Origin: Acidobacteriota bacterium
Lineage (GTDB): Bacteria; Acidobacteriota; UBA6911
DNA: 13,289 nt
Assembly (NCBI GenBank): GCA_023265215.1
Contig: JAHFUH010000086.1
Location: forward strand, 1 to 13,289
Direction of reading: 5' to 3'
The first letter of the stretch is position 1, and each line of letters begins with the position of its first letter. This document shows positions 1 through 7,043 of this stretch, one piece after another. The notes under the pieces were generated by a model that was not told the origin of the DNA, did not search any database, and saw only the letters and a list, made by a program, of their open reading frames with translations. The translations under genes were made by a program, and so were the position numbers.

Positions 1-143
1 CAAACATGACTTTTGGTCTTCTTGATGCGCCCGAGCCGGTCCAGAGAATAAGGGATAAAAAGGAAAGGCATCGAATTCAGACGCAGGAGGCGCTTCGCCT
101 AATGGATCAATGGATAACGCAGCTTGTGAATGCTGATTGCTGA
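1..143 (+). CDS. trmFO: C-terminal end of TrmFO, tRNA (uracil-54) methyltransferase, partial
   Basis: The reading frame is open from the window edge (first whole codon at 3) to a TGA at 141-143, giving 46 residues. The tail contains NMTFGLL, then about ten residues later RIRDKKERH, and a helix rich in Leu/Gln/Trp. This matches my memory of the TrmFO C-terminus, where an NANFGL-type motif is followed by a KxKKxR segment and a final amphipathic helix. TrmFO is a cytoplasmic FAD protein that uses methylenetetrahydrofolate to make ribothymidine at tRNA position 54. Context agrees: trmFO lies just before xerC in many bacteria. The last few residues (NADC) and the stop codon are encoded by the heptamer repeat that starts at 131, so the native end has probably been changed slightly. 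The call rests on a short tail, so it is good but not certain. Confidence 0.72.
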   Translation, partial: NMTFGLLDAPEPVQRIRDKKERHRIQTQEALRLMDQWITQLVNADC

Positions 144-200
144 AGGCTGAAGGCTGAAGGCTGATTGCTGATTGCTGATTGCTGATTGCTGATTGCTGAA
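131..200. repeat. Heptamer tandem repeat, ten units
   Basis: Ten consecutive 7-bp units with no gaps: TGCTGAT, TGCTGAA, GGCTGAA (x2), GGCTGAT, TGCTGAT (x4) and TGCTGAA, followed by a decayed unit AGCTTAA (201-207). The variants cluster (a GGCTGAA block inside TGCTGAT blocks), as expected from slippage. Since 7 is not a multiple of 3, the TGA in each unit closes all three + frames, while the - strand stays open and encodes a meaningless Ser/Ala/Gln/Asn repeat. The tract holds the trmFO stop and ends 8 bp before the xerC ATG. Confidence 0.95.
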
Positions 201-208
201 AGCTTAAT

Positions 209-1177
209 ATGACAGAGACGTTGGCTTCCTGGATAGAGAAATATCTCGATTATCTTCGCTATCAGCGAAACGCCTCTCCGCACACCTTGAGAAACTACGC
301 TTCCGACCTTCAGCAATTCTTGTCCTATTTAACGAGTTCTCCTGAAGGTGAGAAGCGCCCGGCGCCCGATCTGGATCAGATTGATAATCTCACCATCCGC
401 GAATTTCTTGGCGCTTTGTACCAGAAAAACAATAGAAAATCATCGGTGGCACGGAAGCTGGCAACAGTGCGTTCCTTTATGAAGTACCTTTCGCAACAGC
501 AGGCTATTCGTGTGAATTATGCGAAGATCGTGGCATCGCCAAAGCAGGAAAGCCGCCTGCCTGACTTTATGACTCTCGATGCTGTCACGGAACTTGTGGA
601 ATCCCCGGACATGGGCACCGACGGCGGCAAACGGGATCGAGCCATTCTGGAATTGCTCTATGCCGCCGGCCTCCGGGTTAGCGAATTGGTGGGGCTCAAC
701 CTTGGGGATGTCAGTCTTGGCGAGGAGCTTGTCAGAGTAGTGGGAAAGGGACGCAAGGAGCGTATTGTCCCGTTTGGCAGGAGAGCCTCGGAGGCCCTGA
801 ATGCTTACCTCCAGGTGCGGGGGAATTTTGCGAGAAAACAGAAAGCTCCTGCCTCCAAAGCAGGCGTCGCCGCGGTAGAGGCTGTCTTCCTGAACTTGAG
901 AGGAGGGCGGTTAACCAGCAGAAGTATCTGGGATATTGTGGAGCGCTACATCGGGCAGCTTGCCCAAAGATTGCGTGTTCATCCGCACACGCTCCGGCAC
1001 ACTTTTGCCACGCATTTGCTGAGTGCGGGAGCAGATCTTCGAGCGATCCAGGAATTGCTGGGCCATGAAAACCTGTCCACTACTCAGAAATATACACATG
1101 TTTCAGTGGAGCAACTGGTTCGGGTTTATCAATCGTGTCACCCCCGCGCCGGCAGCAGGAGCAAGCGACATGAGTGA
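209..1177 (+). CDS. xerC: Tyrosine recombinase XerC
   Basis: The 322-residue protein has the normal length plus about 20 residues. An N-terminal SAM-like DNA-binding domain (about 5-100; SPHTLRNYASDLQQFLSYL) is followed by the catalytic domain (about 115-305). All expected catalytic residues are visible: R156 (AAGLRVSEL), K180 (VGKGRKER), H260 and R263 (HPHTLRHTFATHLL), H286 (LLGHENL) and nucleophile Y295 (TTQKYTHV). Xer recombinases resolve chromosome dimers at dif during division. XerC is preferred over XerD because of the trmFO neighbour; sequence alone does not separate them firmly. Insertions at about 44-56 and 206-222 explain the extra length. No good ribosome binding site precedes the ATG, because the heptamer tract occupies that place. 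The 3' end overlaps the next gene by 8 bp. Confidence 0.93.
   Translation: MTETLASWIEKYLDYLRYQRNASPHTLRNYASDLQQFLSYLTSSPEGEKRPAPDLDQIDNLTIREFLGALYQKNNRKSSVARKLATVRSFMKYLSQQQAIRVNYAKIVASPKQESRLPDFMTLDAVTELVESPDMGTDGGKRDRAILELLYAAGLRVSELVGLNLGDVSLGEELVRVVGKGRKERIVPFGRRASEALNAYLQVRGNFARKQKAPASKAGVAAVEAVFLNLRGGRLTSRSIWDIVERYIGQLAQRLRVHPHTLRHTFATHLLSAGADLRAIQELLGHENLSTTQKYTHVSVEQLVRVYQSCHPRAGSRSKRHE
1157..1161 (+). promoter_or_regulatory. Ribosome binding site deciding the 1170 start
   Basis: AGGAG lies 8 nt before the ATG at 1170, inside the end of xerC. It supports that start over upstream in-frame codons that would overlap xerC for about 150 bp. Confidence 0.6.
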
Positions 1178-1394
1178 AATTAGAGTCGAATGCTATGCCG
1201 GGTATAAGGCTGATCAGCGTCCGATTCGCTTCACCCTTGGGGAACGGATTTTGGAGGTCATGGAAATTGAGGATCAATGGTTCAGTCCTGCCGCCCGCTA
1301 TTTCCGGATTCTCGCAAGCGATGGGGATGCATACATCCTGCGCCATGATGAGGAGATGGACTGCTGGACTTTGGATGCCTATCGAAAAAGCTGA
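1170..1394 (+). CDS. Small conserved-type protein of unknown function, 74 aa
   Basis: A 74-residue acidic protein with no signal peptide or membrane segment, so probably cytoplasmic. The start ATG overlaps the xerC stop in ATGAGTGA and has AGGAG 8 nt upstream, which is typical of translational coupling. The sequence has the look of a small beta-rich fold: CYAGYKADQRPIRFTLGERI, then a D-Q-W-F turn, then YFRILASDGDAYILRHDE and W66. I recall small uncharacterised bacterial proteins with the same pattern (CYAGYR, RRF.LGER, W, YF.V...G..YILRHDE), so it is probably a real family. No function is known to me. Coupling to xerC suggests co-expression and does not establish a role. Confidence 0.72.
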   Translation: MSEIRVECYAGYKADQRPIRFTLGERILEVMEIEDQWFSPAARYFRILASDGDAYILRHDEEMDCWTLDAYRKS

Positions 1395-1416
1395 ATTATT
1401 CACACACACCAGGATC

Positions 1417-1472
1417 ATCGGGGTCGGTATCGGGGTCGAAACGTTGCATTCGATACCGACCCCGACCCCGAT
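1417..1472. repeat. Imperfect inverted repeat of hexamer units before polA
   Basis: The left arm (1417-1440) and right arm (1449-1472) can pair at about 20 of 24 positions around an 8-nt loop. The arms are chains of GGGGTC and GGTATC units. The two mismatched dinucleotides (TA against GG in both places) come from these units being in a different order in each arm. ATTTAAG follows, without a U-run, so it is not a classical terminator. It could fold as RNA between the xerC unit and polA, or be a dispersed repeat; I cannot tell which. Confidence 0.8.
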
Positions 1473-1504
1473 TTAAGCCGCGGTTTATGTTAATATCCAC
1501 CATT

Positions 1505-1510
1505 AAAGGA
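1505..1510 (+). promoter_or_regulatory. Ribosome binding site for the polA TTG start
   Basis: AAAGGA sits 8 nt before the TTG at 1519. No ATG is available before residue 12 (inside the first catalytic strand), so the TTG start is required. Confidence 0.65.
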
Positions 1511-1518
1511 ATATTTCA

Positions 1519-4140
1519 TTGAATCCTAAACGTCTTTTTCTGATCGACGGCATGTCCCATATTTATCGTGCGTACTATGCCATACGCAATCTGAGCAACT
1601 CCAAAGGCCTGCCCACCAATGCCGTCTATGGATTCACCTCGATGCTGCGAAAGCTCATCAAGGAGCAGAAACCGGAATACGTAGGCGTTGCCCTGGATTT
1701 GGAAGGCCCTACCGTCCGGCATGAGAGATTTCAGGCTTACAAGGCGACCCGCAAACCGATGCCTCCGGACCTGGTGCAGCAGATCCCTTATATCAAAAAG
1801 GTTTGCGACGCGTTCTGCGTCCCGGTTATAAGTTTTTCGGGCTATGAAGCGGACGATGTCATTGGAACGCTTTCAAAGAAAGCCGTTGAGCAGGGGATTG
1901 AGGCTGTGGTAGTGACGAGCGACAAAGACATGCTGCAGCTGGTTTCCGATCATGTTTGGGTCCTCGACACGGTGAAGGACAACCTGATCATAGACAGTAA
2001 GAAGGTCCAGGAGAAATTGGGTGTGCGGCCTGATCAGGTTATAGATCTCCTGAGCCTCTGGGGCGATACTGCGGACAATATACCCGGGGCCCCGGGTATC
2101 GGAGAAAAGGGTGCGAAGGATCTGATCCAGACTTTCGGAAGCCTGGAATCCGTTTTGACCAACTGGCAGCAGGTCAAGCGCAAGACTTACCAGGAAAGTC
2201 TGCGCGACAATTCGGATCAAATACGGATGAGCCGGGAGTTGGTCACTCTCCGGCAGGATCTGCCGATCGAGCTGGATCTCCCGGCTCTTGTGCTATGCGA
2301 GCCGGATCGCAAATCCGCCTTTGAGCTTTTTTCCGAGATGGAATTCAAAAACCTCATGGAGGAATTTCTCGATGAGGAAAAACATGAACCTGCGAAAGGG
2401 GAGTGGTTTGCCAATCTGGCCCGTTCGGAAGAATTCCTGGATCGCTTGACTGCAAGTGAAAACCTGTTTTTCGAAATTGGGCACATTGAAGGCGCGCTGG
2501 GCCGCAAGACGGCTGGAATCGGCTGTGTTCGCGGCGGTGCAGGCGATGCGGTCCTGCTTGATCTCAAAGACAAAGTCCAGGCTCAGGTCTGGCGGCGGCT
2601 TGTCGATCAGGGGAGGAATATCTGCTGGGATTCCAAGCTTTTCCTTCTCTCCAATGAGGCTTGCGGGATCCGGATTGATCAGCCTCCTGATGACGTAATG
2701 CTGATGGCGTTTTTGACTTCGCCCAACTCCGGCGATTTTTCGCTGAAGCGATGGGCTCTGGACCAGCTGCACATTTCGCTTTCCGATGAGAAAAACAGCG
2801 GCCAGGCATCCCTGCTTCTGGAGCCGGAAAAGGTTTGCGACAATCTCTGCAAGCAACTGGACGCGGTATATCGGCTGTATGAAATGCTGAATCCACGTCT
2901 CGATTATCTCGGTCTGCGCAAGCTTTATCAGGAAATAGAGCTTCCGTTGGCGCCCGTCCTGGCGGATATGGAGCAGACGGGAATTAAGATCGATCGGAAT
3001 ATGTTGCAGCAAATGTCTTCCGGCATGGAAAAGCAGTTGCTGGAGGTTACAAACAAGATCTACCAGGCGGCCGGTACGGAATTCAACATCAACTCCACGA
3101 GGCAGCTTGGCGAAATACTCTTCGAAAAACTCAATCTCCCAATTGTCAGGAAAACTCGCAAAACGGGGGGTTACAGCACTGATCAGGCTGTCCTGGAGGA
3201 ACTCGCGCAGAGTTACGAACTGCCCAAGCTCATTCTCGAATACCGGCAGATTTCTAAACTCAAGTCGACCTATGTGGATGCACTTCCAGCCCTGATCAAT
3301 CCTAAAACAGGAAGAGTGCATACTTCTTTCAATCAGACCGGCGCGGCAACAGGACGCCTTTCCAGTTCGGACCCCAACCTGCAGAACATCCCGATCCGCT
3401 CGGAGCTTGGACGCCTGATCCGAGGTGCGTTCGTTTCAGAGAAAGGCAATATGCTGATTTCGGCGGACTACTCCCAGGTGGAGTTGCGCATCCTGGCTCA
3501 CCTTTCCCGAGACGAAGTTCTGGTTGACGCCTTCCTTGCGGGAGAGGATATTCACGATCGGACTGCCCGCGAAGTATTTAGCGAAGCGGAGCTATTGAAT
3601 CCGGCTGAATGCCGTCGCCGAGCTAAAGTAATAAATTTTGGAATAGTTTACGGTCTTTCTGCTTTTGGTCTTTCGCAAACTCTGGGAATTTCCAGGGAAA
3701 ACGCCCAAGCCTTCATTGACGCCTATTTTAAACGCTATAGCGGTGTCCGAAACTGGCTGGATAGCACTTTGGATGAGGTGCGCCAAACAGGGCAGGCTAA
3801 AACTCTTTTCGGGCGCCTTCGCCCGATTCCAGATATTCACAGTAAAGACTATAACTTGCGGCATTTCGCCGAGCGAACAGCGGTCAATAGCCCGATCCAG
3901 GGGACGGCGGCCGATATTGTCAAGATTGCCATGATCCGGATACATCGGGCTTTGCAGGAAAGGCAGTTGTCGGCTAAAATCCTGTTGCAGGTTCATGATG
4001 AACTGGTTCTTGAAGTCCCGGAAGCGGAAGTGGAAAGCACGAGCGCGCTAGTGCAAAGGGAAATGGAAGGCGCCGCATCGCTCCTTGTACCCCTGCAAGT
4101 AGACCTGAATGTCGCAGATAACTGGATGGAAATGAAATAA
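1519..4140 (+). CDS. polA: DNA polymerase I
   Basis: 873 residues, close to the usual length, starting at TTG. The 5'-nuclease domain (about 1-285) is intact: D10, D60, E110/D112/D113 (GYEADDVIG), D135/D137 (TSDKDML), D183/D186 (GDTADNIPGAPGIGEK). The polymerase domain (about 480-873) is complete: TGRLSSSDPNLQNIP (611-625), motif A with D650 (SADYSQVELR), motif B with K703 and Y711 (RRRAKVINFGIVYG), motif C with H826-D827-E828 (QVHDELV). The middle 3'-5' exonuclease domain (about 295-475) is degenerate: the first DxE motif reads FFEIG at 317-321, and the usual Tyr four residues before the third acidic residue is a Cys; D371 and D448 remain. It should therefore fill gaps and remove RNA primers in replication and repair, probably without proofreading. 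The gene seems to stand alone between the hairpin and the sigma gene. Confidence 0.97.
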   Translation: MNPKRLFLIDGMSHIYRAYYAIRNLSNSKGLPTNAVYGFTSMLRKLIKEQKPEYVGVALDLEGPTVRHERFQAYKATRKPMPPDLVQQIPYIKKVCDAFCVPVISFSGYEADDVIGTLSKKAVEQGIEAVVVTSDKDMLQLVSDHVWVLDTVKDNLIIDSKKVQEKLGVRPDQVIDLLSLWGDTADNIPGAPGIGEKGAKDLIQTFGSLESVLTNWQQVKRKTYQESLRDNSDQIRMSRELVTLRQDLPIELDLPALVLCEPDRKSAFELFSEMEFKNLMEEFLDEEKHEPAKGEWFANLARSEEFLDRLTASENLFFEIGHIEGALGRKTAGIGCVRGGAGDAVLLDLKDKVQAQVWRRLVDQGRNICWDSKLFLLSNEACGIRIDQPPDDVMLMAFLTSPNSGDFSLKRWALDQLHISLSDEKNSGQASLLLEPEKVCDNLCKQLDAVYRLYEMLNPRLDYLGLRKLYQEIELPLAPVLADMEQTGIKIDRNMLQQMSSGMEKQLLEVTNKIYQAAGTEFNINSTRQLGEILFEKLNLPIVRKTRKTGGYSTDQAVLEELAQSYELPKLILEYRQISKLKSTYVDALPALINPKTGRVHTSFNQTGAATGRLSSSDPNLQNIPIRSELGRLIRGAFVSEKGNMLISADYSQVELRILAHLSRDEVLVDAFLAGEDIHDRTAREVFSEAELLNPAECRRRAKVINFGIVYGLSAFGLSQTLGISRENAQAFIDAYFKRYSGVRNWLDSTLDEVRQTGQAKTLFGRLRPIPDIHSKDYNLRHFAERTAVNSPIQGTAADIVKIAMIRIHRALQERQLSAKILLQVHDELVLEVPEAEVESTSALVQREMEGAASLLVPLQVDLNVADNWMEMK

Positions 4141-4237
4141 AGCGGAACCTGAGTCCTATATTTACGTTAAGAGACATTGTAATTTGGGATCTGTGGGTGG
4201 CTAATCAGGATGAGGTTAACCTTTATCACGGATGCCT

Positions 4238-4246
4238 GGAGGAAAG
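4238..4246 (+). promoter_or_regulatory. Strong ribosome binding site deciding the sigma-factor start
   Basis: GGAGGAAAG lies inside the longest version of the reading frame. Its GGAGG core is 8 nt before an in-frame TTG at 4251. The alternative GTG at 4197 has no comparable site, so I prefer TTG. Confidence 0.65.
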
Positions 4247-4250
4247 TAGA

Positions 4251-4901
4251 TTGACGTCCGTTGTTCGGGGAGAAGCAGCAGAAATAAGCAGTTTTAAGGC
4301 AGAACTGACTCAGGATGTTCCCGCAAGCGATAACAGCCTGGTCAAAGAATTTATTTCCGGCAACGATGCTGCGTTCACTCAGCTGGTTTGCAAGTACAAG
4401 GATCCGCTCACCAATTACCTGAACATGATGATCGGGGATTATGACATTGCCATAGATTTATCCCAGGAGACTTTTCTCAGGGTCTACCGGAATATTGACC
4501 GCTACAGCAACCTGTATCAGTTCTCAACCTGGATTTATAGGATCGCGACGAATCTGGCCATCGATGAAATACGTTATCGAAAACGTCGGGGGCAGGTGTT
4601 TTATCGCAATGTTTTGGGCAAACGGCAGTTCGCAAGCGATAAGGAAGGTCCGGAATTCGAACTAACAGACTTACGGCGCGGTCCCAGGGACGAGATACTG
4701 AGAAAAGAAAGCAGCCAGGTCTTGGGAGACGCGATCCGGTCGCTGCCGGAAAAATATCGAACCGCATTCATTATGAAAGAGGTTCAGGAACTGCCCTACG
4801 ATACCATTGCGAAAGTATTGAACTGTTCGGCCGGAACCATCAAATCGCGGCTGCACAGGGCAAGGGAATTGCTGCAGCGGAAGCTGGAGCGCTATGTTTA
4901 G
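4251..4901 (+). CDS. ECF-type RNA polymerase sigma factor
   Basis: 216 residues from the TTG start (234 if GTG 4197 is used). Numbered from TTG, region 2 spans about 28-113, with AFTQLVCKYKDPLTNYL, the -10-binding DLSQETFLRVYRNIDRY and FSTWIYRIATNLAIDEIRYRKRR. Region 4 spans about 158-214, with SLPEKYRTAFIMKEVQELPYDTIAKVLN and the recognition helix SAGTIKSRLHRARELL. No region 3 is present, the hallmark of ECF (group 4) sigma factors. It directs RNA polymerase to a small regulon and is held inactive by an anti-sigma factor, here almost certainly the next gene, 9 bp downstream. The N-terminal 27 residues before region 2 are slightly longer than usual and have no recognisable role. The inducing signal and target promoters cannot be read from this window. 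Confidence 0.93.
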   Translation: MTSVVRGEAAEISSFKAELTQDVPASDNSLVKEFISGNDAAFTQLVCKYKDPLTNYLNMMIGDYDIAIDLSQETFLRVYRNIDRYSNLYQFSTWIYRIATNLAIDEIRYRKRRGQVFYRNVLGKRQFASDKEGPEFELTDLRRGPRDEILRKESSQVLGDAIRSLPEKYRTAFIMKEVQELPYDTIAKVLNCSAGTIKSRLHRARELLQRKLERYV

Positions 4902-4910
4902 GCGATTGCC

Positions 4911-5627
4911 ATGAATTGCCGCACGTTTCACCGGAATTTGGAAGACTATCTCGAAGATGGGCTTGATTTCCCGGGCCGTTTTGGAGTGGAGCGCCACGCT
5001 CAGCAGTGTATCGGCTGCGGGAAGGTGATGGCCGACGCGCAACGCCTTAGCCAGATGGCTTGCGAACTCAAGCGGGTCAAGGCGCCGGCAAATTTCGAAG
5101 ATTCGCTGTTGGAGGAGATCGGGAAGCGTAAGTTGAATCGCCGGTTTTCCCTATTTCGCAGGCTGTGGATTTATGGATTCGATCCGTTTTCGTGGCGGAA
5201 ACTGGCGCTGGCTTCCGCCGGCAGCGCCGTGCTTCTGCTGGGCGTGCTTTATGCTTTTAATTATTCATCCTTCCATTACTTAACCCGCACATTACACCCT
5301 CTTCAAACATCCATTCCGCAAGCTGCTCCTTCCCCAAAATCTGCAGAAAATTCTGAAGTAATCGCCAAAGATTCTCTCGAAAAGAACCGGGAGAATAAAA
5401 CCGTGCAATCAAAGTTCGTAGAGAAAAAAGCTCCGGTGCCTCAGCGGATTGAAATCGCGCAGCAAGAAGAAATGATTGCCGATCAAGAAGAGGCGGATTA
5501 TATAGAATATCTCATGATGGGCCCGGACAAACGTCCTGTTACTGTAAGGCTGCCCTTGCCCAAAGAGATCCGAATGCAGTATGGCCAACCGTCCGAAGAA
5601 TATTTTCTCCGGAATGTGAGCCACTAG
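4911..5627 (+). CDS. Membrane anti-sigma factor with zinc-binding N-terminus
   Basis: 238 residues. The N-terminus has the zinc-type anti-sigma (ZAS/putative zinc-finger) pattern: C3, then H29-x3-C33-x2-C36 (ERHAQQCIGC). In this family that cytoplasmic domain wraps the sigma factor. One transmembrane helix (about 97-116, KLALASAGSAVLLLGVLYAF) follows basic residues, so the N-terminus should be inside and the C-terminal part (about 118-238) outside. The outer part is Lys/Glu-rich and probably extended, ending in a conserved-looking PVTVRLPLPKEIRMQYG segment. Position directly after the ECF sigma gene supports a sigma/anti-sigma pair. Whether release works by regulated proteolysis or by redox of the zinc site is not shown by the sequence. 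Confidence 0.88.
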   Translation: MNCRTFHRNLEDYLEDGLDFPGRFGVERHAQQCIGCGKVMADAQRLSQMACELKRVKAPANFEDSLLEEIGKRKLNRRFSLFRRLWIYGFDPFSWRKLALASAGSAVLLLGVLYAFNYSSFHYLTRTLHPLQTSIPQAAPSPKSAENSEVIAKDSLEKNRENKTVQSKFVEKKAPVPQRIEIAQQEEMIADQEEADYIEYLMMGPDKRPVTVRLPLPKEIRMQYGQPSEEYFLRNVSH

Positions 5628-5634
5628 ATTTGCC

Positions 5635-7011
5635 ATGGTCTGGAAAAACTTCAATCGTTGGATCCCGCTTGTGGTAGTTTGCGCCTTGGGAATTCTTCTG
5701 TCCGGGGCTCAATCGGCCGTTGGTCGCGAAAGCCGGGAGAATGCAAAACAACCTGCAGACACGGCCCTGGTGCGCGTGATTATTACCACCAGAACCCGCG
5801 GCGCTGTGGATACGGTCGAGATCAATGGGAAACAGCTTCGAGATTACAGCCCGATATTGATCCAGGTGTTTTCTTCAACCGGAATAGTTCTCGACCGGCA
5901 TGATTGTATTATGGCTTTCCTTGGCTATCGGTGGATTGATATCCAGGGTCGGGAAACAAGTGTCGAAGTCATTTCCGGAGAAGGTCAGAAGCGAAAAGGG
6001 CAATTGATCGGAATCGATCAGAACAACGGAGCGGCAGTGGTGCGGCTGCTGGAAGGCAAGCTCAAGGAGACTCCGGTCTGCAGCGATTGTGAGGTGAAGG
6101 ACGGCGCCGTTGTAATGGCGCCGGTTGTTGCAGGGCGTGGGCTTTCGCAGTTACACGAGGCGCGGGTTGTCTCTGCCGGCGCGAATCCGATGGCTCCGGA
6201 CAATGGAAGATGGATGATAACGGTGAACAGGCCGTTCCCGGATATCGGGCAACCCATTCTCGATTCTGATCATCGCGTGCTTGGATTTGTTTCCAACCAG
6301 GATCTGTCCAATGCGACAACCTCTATTTATCCCATCGGGCAACTCCTTTCCTCCGCGGAAAAAATCATCCGCAAAGGCGGGGATATTCAAGTCGGGTGGC
6401 TCGGCGTATTCATTGTGGAATCGCCCACCGCAGGTTACGGAGTCAAGGTTGAAGATGTCGGTCAAGACAGTCCCGCGCAAAAAGCCGGTTTGTCTGCCAA
6501 CGATGTAATCGTTGGCTATAACGGTCACCAGGTAAAAGACTCTTTTCAATTCATTCAGCTTGTCGAATCGACGCCGATAAAATCCCGGATTAAGTTAGAT
6601 ATCCTGCGGAGCGGGAAACCCGCGACAGTTGCTGCGGTGATCGAGTCCTTCAAGCCTCAGCAGATGCCGAAGACGCTGGCGTTCAATTTGCCGGAACCTC
6701 CCAGCCTTCCCGTGCCGCGTCCTGTTGTAGGGCTGGACACGATAATGCTGAATCGCTATCTGGCCAAGGAACTGAAAACATCCAGGGAAGAAGGGCTTTT
6801 GGTTGTGGGAGTGGGCGAACAATCGCCTGCCGAACTCGCCGGGATTCTTGTTGGCGACATCATTATTTCCATCGACGAAAAACCTATCAAAGAGGCCGCG
6901 AGTTTTTCCGCCTATTTGCAGACGCTCAACTGGGGCGCGCGCATGATTTTGAAAGTGCTCCGAAAGGGCGCCGAACATACCATTACCGTCCAGCTTCCCG
7001 ATCATCCATAA
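5635..7011 (+). CDS. Secreted HtrA-like protein with two PDZ domains, protease residues lost
   Basis: 458 residues. An N-terminal signal sequence (about 8-30, WIPLVVVCALGILLSGAQSA) predicts export. Residues about 70-240 align in pattern with the trypsin-like domain of DegP/HtrA: a GIVLDRHDCIM strand, IGIDQNNGAAVVRL in place of the usual GxDxxxDIAL, and PDIGQPILDSDHRVLGFVS in place of GNSGGPLxNxxGxVIGI. At all three catalytic places (His, Asp, Ser) the expected residue is absent. PDZ1 spans about 253-330 (WLGVFI ... DSPAQKAGLSANDVIVGYNG) and PDZ2 about 363-452 (SPAELAGILVGDIIISIDEKPI). It starts 7 bp after the anti-sigma gene. I infer a periplasmic binding or sensing partner for the anti-sigma outer domain, in place of an active protease. 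The PDZ domains are firm; assignment as pseudoprotease rests on my manual alignment. Confidence 0.85.
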   Translation: MVWKNFNRWIPLVVVCALGILLSGAQSAVGRESRENAKQPADTALVRVIITTRTRGAVDTVEINGKQLRDYSPILIQVFSSTGIVLDRHDCIMAFLGYRWIDIQGRETSVEVISGEGQKRKGQLIGIDQNNGAAVVRLLEGKLKETPVCSDCEVKDGAVVMAPVVAGRGLSQLHEARVVSAGANPMAPDNGRWMITVNRPFPDIGQPILDSDHRVLGFVSNQDLSNATTSIYPIGQLLSSAEKIIRKGGDIQVGWLGVFIVESPTAGYGVKVEDVGQDSPAQKAGLSANDVIVGYNGHQVKDSFQFIQLVESTPIKSRIKLDILRSGKPATVAAVIESFKPQQMPKTLAFNLPEPPSLPVPRPVVGLDTIMLNRYLAKELKTSREEGLLVVGVGEQSPAELAGILVGDIIISIDEKPIKEAASFSAYLQTLNWGARMILKVLRKGAEHTITVQLPDHP

Positions 7012-7043
7012 AACGGCATTATTGTAAGGGATAATTATGGACA

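Noticed and set aside
107..316. 69-aa frame on the - strand over the heptamer tract
   Set aside because: It reads the repeat as a Ser/Ala/Gln/Asn chain and overlaps the xerC start; repeats of this type stay open on one strand by construction.
2293..3321. Long 342-aa frame on the - strand inside polA
   Set aside because: It is opposite a fully recognised polA coding region with intact motifs; the product has no recognisable domain.
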